Source of the DNA: Galdieria sulphuraria
Lineage: Eukaryota > Rhodophyta > Bangiophyceae > Galdieriales > Galdieriaceae
NCBI RefSeq assembly: GCF_000341285.1
Contig: NW_005178413.1
Span: 1 to 12,303 of the forward strand
Direction: 5' to 3'
Length of the DNA: 12,303 bases
Shown here piece by piece: positions 8,670 through 12,303 of this stretch. A model generated the notes under the pieces. The model was not told the origin of the DNA and searched no databases. It worked only from the letters and a program-made list of their open reading frames with translations. Numbering within the stretch: position 1 is the stretch's first letter; every line of letters begins with the position of its first letter. The position numbers were made by a program, and so were the translations under genes.

Positions 8670-8761
8670 TATTTAAAGTAGCTGCTCTCTATGCATTCTA
8701 CCAATTTGCCGTAAAAAACCCAGTAAACCAAAAATTGGATTGACCAATTTGTCTGACAGAC
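8670..8761. promoter_or_regulatory. CCAAT-dyad cluster in the transporter upstream region
   Basis: Within 8701-8761 there are three copies of CCAATTT or its complement: 8701-8707, 8732-8738 (AAATTGG) and 8744-8750. The last two form a perfect 7-bp inverted repeat with a 5-bp spacer. Directly abutting it is a second dyad, GTCTGACAGAC (8751-8761). A TATA-like TATTTAAAG (minus strand CTTTAAATA) lies at 8670-8678, about 40 nt before the transporter ATG. The layout suggests an NF-Y-type or dimeric-factor binding region controlling the minus-strand transporter and possibly genes on the plus strand. Factor assignment is inference. Confidence 0.35.
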
Positions 8762-8772
8762 AGAGTTGCTAA

Positions 8773-9119
8773 AAACAAAGAATCACGAGTCCCAACCACG
8801 CGAACGGCTTTAAATCTCAGTCTCATCTGTACCCCAACACCGCCGCCGTTTCCATCCCCTCAACAGGGATTGAGCTTGGATATTTGCCCTCCTCCTACGT
8901 AGGACAAACGCTTCTGATTCTTGACGAAGAACGAGGATTTTCTTTTACGCTTTGTCGACCATCTGTCAAGAACAAGGGTAACTTTTTGTATCATGAGCCT
9001 TAGAGCAACTTTGTCTTAGCTGTTTTCCAGACAAAGGAACTATATTTAGGGACCAGATAATAATTTTACTCCTTTCACTGGGCAGAGTAGATTCTAAAAA
9101 CTCAACTGAATTGACATAG
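8773..9119 (+). CDS. Candidate small spliced gene or orphan exons
   Basis: After TAA 8770-8772 a frame is open to TAG 9001-9003. Much of it (about 8820-8980) is visibly richer in GC than its surroundings. A GTAACT donor at 8978 and a TTTTCCAG acceptor ending at 9030 define a 53-nt intron, exactly the local norm. Splicing extends the frame to TAG 9117-9119 through a hydrophobic stretch (DQIIILLLSLGRVDS). Recognisable pieces such as GIELGYLPSSYVGQTLLILD read like protein. There is no in-frame ATG, so a 5' exon would be required, and I found none that joins in phase. It could instead be transcribed leader or promoter DNA with chance splice sites. No family recognised. Confidence 0.22.
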
Positions 9120-9499
9120 ATACAAGCGACACTAGTCATACATTAAATTAGAGGCCCTTGAGCCTACTTTGATAGAAAGTTTCTCTCTCATTGTAAGCAA
9201 CGAATTCTGACCTTCTTTCATCAAAACAGGTCTCTTTCACCAATGTTTGAAACAAAAAAAACTCAATTGAATTGAATGATAAAGCTACATAGTCGTCGTT
9301 TGCAATCTCTTGACAACAATGGACTTTTGGAAAATGTTCCTGAAACATTTTTACCTGATAACAGAACGGAGACGTGTCTTCATTCGAAAATGAGCTGTCA
9401 AAAAGAAAAATGCTGGGGATCTGCGCGCCAAATTATTCTTTATATGAAGTGAAATGTTACCAGAAAATGAAACAAGTTATTTTTCATTTAACCCAATAC
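9120..9499. other. Gene-free stretch before the Cys-rich gene
   Basis: Apart from the E2F-type site at 9425-9432, nothing here is convincing. A minus-strand open frame at 9348-9148 (66 codons, ATG start) and a plus-strand frame at 9374-9595 (GTG start) show no recognisable motif; the latter overlaps the Cys-rich start in another frame. This is probably promoter sequence. Confidence 0.4.
9425..9432. promoter_or_regulatory. E2F/DP-type site GCGCCAAA
   Basis: GCGCCAAA is the exact complement of the E2F consensus TTTGGCGC and sits inside CTGCGCGCCAAATT, a small GC island in AT-rich DNA. It lies about 110 nt upstream of the ATG of the secreted Cys-rich gene and about 70 nt before its TATA-like box. 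It suggests S-phase-linked control by the E2F-DP-RBR pathway, which red algae possess. One site by sequence match only. Confidence 0.3.
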
Positions 9500-9510
9500 T
9501 ATAAAAAAAA
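9500..9510 (+). promoter_or_regulatory. TATA-like box of the Cys-rich gene
   Basis: TATAAAAAAAA begins 43 nt before ATG 9543. The identical 11-mer occurs 32 nt before the next gene's ATG (11349-11359). The spacing implies very short 5' leaders. Confidence 0.4.
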
Positions 9511-9542
9511 TACACTAGTATTATTTGCAAGGGAACAGCAAC

Positions 9543-11300
9543 ATGAACAAATATTCAGGTGCACTGGCAACAATCACTATTTTATTGCTCGTTGAATTCC
9601 TTCTTGCAGCAGAGCTCTCAGGAGAAATTCAACCTGACAACAAAGTTACTTCTTCTCCTCCTACAAATATCCTGGAAACCAAACGCAATCTCCTACCCAA
9701 CGAAACCAATCCACAATGTCCCTCTGACTATTTTCTAGATACAGAGAGTCTTCAGTGCACAAATGAGTGCTCCCAGGACATGTTTATTTCTGCAAAAACA
9801 TGCGTTAAAGCTTGTGAGAAAAAGTCTCTTCCTTATTCAATTTCAAATATATATTCTTTCGTTGTATAGGTCCACCAGATTCCTATATTACTGCGGATCG
9901 CAACTGTGTTACCAGTTGCCCAACATCACAGCCATATGTTGACATCGTCCAAGATTACAAAATTTGTCGTTCGACTTGTCCATCTTGGAAGCCATTTAAG
10001 AATGGAAGACTTTGTGTGGCACAATGCAATTCGTATCAATGTAAGCAAATGGTCTTGACAACACATGAAACAAACTAAGAAATCAAACGAATGCTTAGGG
10101 CTCGATTTGGAAAACAAGGAATGTCATTACGGCTGTCCTAAAGATAAACCTTTGCGTGATGGCCGCATCTGTAGACATCAATGTCCAAGTTACCGAGTAC
10201 AAGATGGAGAAAATTGTTTAGATAGCTGTCCAGCTAACAAATTTCTCCTCAACAGTACTTTCTGCACAAGTAGCGTAAGTTTAACATGAAAGATGACAAC
10301 CTTTTGAAAAATCTCATCTATCCTTACAGTGTCCACAAGATATGGTATATGATGGCCAAGTTTGTCGCTATCATTGCCATGGGAAGTTCCGCGTAACATT
10401 AAACTATCAATCACCAGTCTGTGTCGAAACCTGTCCTCCATCGAAACCACTTCTCGATGGTGAAACATGTGTCGACCAATGTCCAACAGGCAAAAAACAA
10501 CATAACAATACCTGTGTGGAATTCTGTCCAGCAGTAAGTAATGACACTTTCCTCCATATATGTACTTATGTTCAAATCTTTATCAAATGAAACCAGGAGG
10601 CACCGTACAATTTGAACAATCAAACTTGTGTATCCGAGTAAGTATACTTGTTTGCAGTCATCATTTCATTTCCAATTGAAAACGCTGCAGATGTCCGGAG
10701 AGACTAGCACTTTCCGGTTTTGACTGTGTCGATCGCTGTCCCAATAATACAGTTCTTTATAATCGAGCATGTAGAACAAGTTGCGACTTTTCAGAAGCTC
10801 CATTAATCGACGATGGAAAGTGTGCATCCAAATGTTCTTCTAAAAGACCATACATTGTTATTAGTGGTCAACCCTTCATACAAACTTGTGTCGATCAGTG
10901 CCCTTCTTATTGGCCTTATGTCTATCAATCTATATGTCGCTCTTCTTGTCCCGATTACACTTATCGATCAGGAAAACTTTGTCTAGACGCCTGTCCTTCC
11001 AACTCTGTCATATACGGTAGAGAATGTCTTGATTCCTGTCCAAAAGGAACCTTTATAAGCGATCAGTTGTATGATGGTAACGCAAACTGCGTACATGCGT
11101 GCCCTTCTGGAAGAAACAATGCCACACACTGCATAGCCATGGATAAACCAAAGCCATCCAAGACACCCCAACCTAGTATTGAACCAGCAACCAACAACAC
11201 AAACAGCAGCAATTGTACTATTCAAGATGTTGCAGCCTTGATTAATAATGTTTGTTTGGAAAAGTGCTTTGCTGGTTGTGCTCAAAACTGCTCTTTATAG
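9543..11300 (+). CDS. Secreted cysteine-rich tandem-repeat protein
   Basis: Six exons (9543-9813, 9870-10040, 10099-10274, 10330-10533, 10597-10637, 10691-11300), with introns of 53-63 nt, give 490 residues. ATG 9543 starts a classic signal peptide: Lys at position 3, a hydrophobic core (ITILLLVEFLLAA), then polar ELSGE. Residues 59-435 are about 23 tandem units of roughly 16 residues, each starting Cys-Pro (or Cys-x) and ending in a Cys three residues before the next start (C-x3-C-P). Many N-glycosylation sequons occur (NET, NST, NNT, NQT, NAT). A Pro/Thr/Asn-rich linker follows, then a tail with five more Cys (CLEKCFAGCAQNC). There is no transmembrane helix after the signal, so it is probably secreted or wall-associated. 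It resembles furin-like, VSP or GF-receptor Cys-rich repeats in general layout only; the family is unknown. Four of five introns fall at or within two residues of a unit boundary. An E2F-type site and a TATA-like box lie upstream. Confidence 0.85.
9717..11132 (+). repeat. Protein-level tandem array of ~23 two-cysteine units
   Basis: The unit pattern is C-P-x(6 to 14)-C-x3, repeated without gaps, so the two cysteines of neighbouring units are always three residues apart. Units are diverged in DNA; only the Cys spacing, the Pro after the first Cys and frequent DG/NG before the second Cys (as in YDGQVC, LDGETC, RDGRIC) are kept. A few units lack the Pro (CSQDM, CNSYQ, CHGKF, CDFSE, CSSKR). Introns interrupt the array. 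Divergence suggests an old expansion. Confidence 0.85.
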
Positions 11301-11348
11301 AGAAAAGAGAGTTGATTTCTTGTGAAAAATTTCGATTCCTTCTTTGAT

Positions 11349-11359
11349 TATAAAAAAAA
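11349..11359 (+). promoter_or_regulatory. TATA-like box of the OCIA-like gene
   Basis: TATAAAAAAAA, the same 11-mer as upstream of the preceding gene, starts 32 nt before ATG 11381. It sits in a gap of only 80 bases after the Cys-rich stop codon, which must also hold that gene's 3' end. Confidence 0.4.
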
Positions 11360-11380
11360 CATTCTGTAGTAAGAATTGTC

Positions 11381-12303
11381 ATGTATGAGTTGGAACGAAC
11401 GGTATTCCAAGAATTATTTAGAAGAGTATTGGATAATCAGTATCAAGTAACACCTGAAGAAAGAAAAGCTTTGGTACAGTGTGATAATAGTATTGTTCGA
11501 AGAGGTATATTTTCAGCTTTGACGTGAGTTTGGTTTTGAGTTTTGTTTCAAAGGCTGAAACTATTTTTCAACTTGACTAGGTCTTTTTCGTTAATTTATT
11601 ATGGGCTGAAACAATTTCAAAAGCATTTCAACGCTTCGAGCTCTTTGAGGCTTCGTCCCGCAATACCAGCCACTCTATTAGGTTTAACCACTGGATTCTT
11701 CTATGGAAGAACTGCTGCACCAGGTTGTCTACAAAACCTTATGAATGTTCCCAATTCAGCTGTAGCAGAAGAAGTAAAAATTATTATAAGGGAACTTTAT
11801 GAACAGTCTCCATCCTCGACTACAGGTCAAACCATAGCAACTCGATATGGTTTCCTATTGGATAGCACAACAGTACCTATGAAAATATCTGATGTAGGTT
11901 TTGGAGATAACGAAAATAGTGATTGGAAGGAAGTTGATACTTGGCAATCAGATAATTCGATATATCAAGGCACAGTTCAAAAGAGAGTGGGTCCCAGAAA
12001 CTCTGACAAAAGAAGAGTCATTCGTCCCAATGACAAGGTGGAAAACCATATTCATCAAGATGCTTTAGCCAATTCTACCTCTTCATTACCTAGTAACGAA
12101 ACAGATTATGGATTTGCATCATTGCCTGGATATTCAAGTAAGTAAAAGTCATCATCAATATAAAATAGCATCTCACGCAGGTCTAGGCAGCCAATCAGAT
12201 AGCGATGTATTAGAGTCATGGGATATAGGAAATGATAATCAACAAGAAAATACAAACAATGAACCAAATGTCAAAAAAGAGTCGCATAGAAGAAGAAGAA
12301 GAA
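11381..12303 (+). CDS. OCIA-domain-like membrane protein, 5' part
   Basis: Exons 11381-11523, 11581-12137 and 12181 to the window end, with introns of 57 and 43 nt, encode 274 residues before the edge. ATG 11381 is the first ATG after a TATA-like box. The N-terminal ~115 residues follow the OCIA domain layout: TPEERKALVQC (24-34), like the T-x-EER...C of OCIAD1; R-x(5)-A then a hydrophobic helix (LTSFSLIYYGL, 47-57); a basic LRLRP; a Gly-rich second helix (LLGLTTGFFYG, 80-90); a Cys (97); and NVPNSAVAEEV (103-113), like the LENSPLGEAL of OCIAD1. Animal OCIAD1/2 are hairpin proteins of the inner mitochondrial membrane and endosomes, linked to respiratory complex assembly. After residue ~130 the chain is polar and low in complexity, rich in Ser, Asn, Asp and Glu, ending in an Arg run. 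Assignment is from remembered family pattern, without alignment. Confidence 0.6.
12288..12303 (+). repeat. AGA trinucleotide run at the window edge
   Basis: Five AGA repeats plus one base are read in frame as consecutive Arg codons in the low-complexity tail of the OCIA-like protein. The array may continue beyond the window. Length polymorphism is plausible. Confidence 0.6.

Noticed and set aside
9148-9348. Minus-strand 66-codon frame with ATG
   Set aside because: No motif, no splice partner and no supporting context; kept only as a note in the gene-free stretch.
9374-9595. Plus-strand 73-codon frame
   Set aside because: Starts with GTG, crosses the TATA-like box and overlaps the signal peptide of the Cys-rich gene in another frame.
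10190-11285. Several minus-strand frames over the Cys-rich gene
   Set aside because: Complement of the repeat array; the plus strand has the signal peptide, ordered cysteines and matching splice sites.
1-12303. CRISPR arrays, insertion sequences, operons, ribosome binding sites, tRNA or rRNA genes
   Set aside because: None seen; spliced genes and GT..AG introns show eukaryotic nuclear DNA.

Overview
The window looks like nuclear DNA from a compact, intron-rich eukaryote. Genes are broken by many short GT..AG introns; the 18 best-supported ones are 43-70 nt, mostly 53-60. Gaps between genes are small and the DNA is AT-rich. The sugar transporter resembles those I recall from the thermo-acidophilic red alga Galdieria sulphuraria, so a Galdieria-like cyanidiophyte is my best guess. 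That is inference; I could not search.

Layout. 1-1308 (+): 3' part of an unidentified protein with a nuclease-like core and a C-terminal SAM-like domain. It carries 16 single Ns, each replacing the first base of a stop codon in one alternative frame. 1357-2683: a poorly resolved tract of decayed or multi-exon coding sequence, with a convincing three-exon tail at 2340-2683. 2799-3249 (-): a candidate small spliced gene. 3568-5175 (+): a nine-exon cyclophilin-RRM protein (PPIL4/CYP59 type). 5315-6608 (-): a three-exon S-adenosylmethionine synthetase, tail-to-tail with PPIL4. 6921-8630 (-): an MFS sugar transporter. 8631-9542: a divergent promoter region with CCAAT dyads, an E2F-type site and a possible small gene. 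9543-11300 (+): a six-exon secreted protein made of about 23 tandem two-cysteine units. 11381-12303 (+): the 5' part of an OCIA-domain-like membrane protein, running off the window.

The genes do not form an operon or one obvious pathway. PPIL4 belongs to nuclear RNA processing and transcription, SAM synthetase to methyl metabolism, the transporter to sugar uptake, the Cys-rich protein to the cell exterior and the OCIA protein probably to mitochondria or endomembranes. The items most worth following up are the stop-masking pattern, the Cys-rich repeat protein, the OCIA-like gene and the small spliced genes that simple ORF finding misses.
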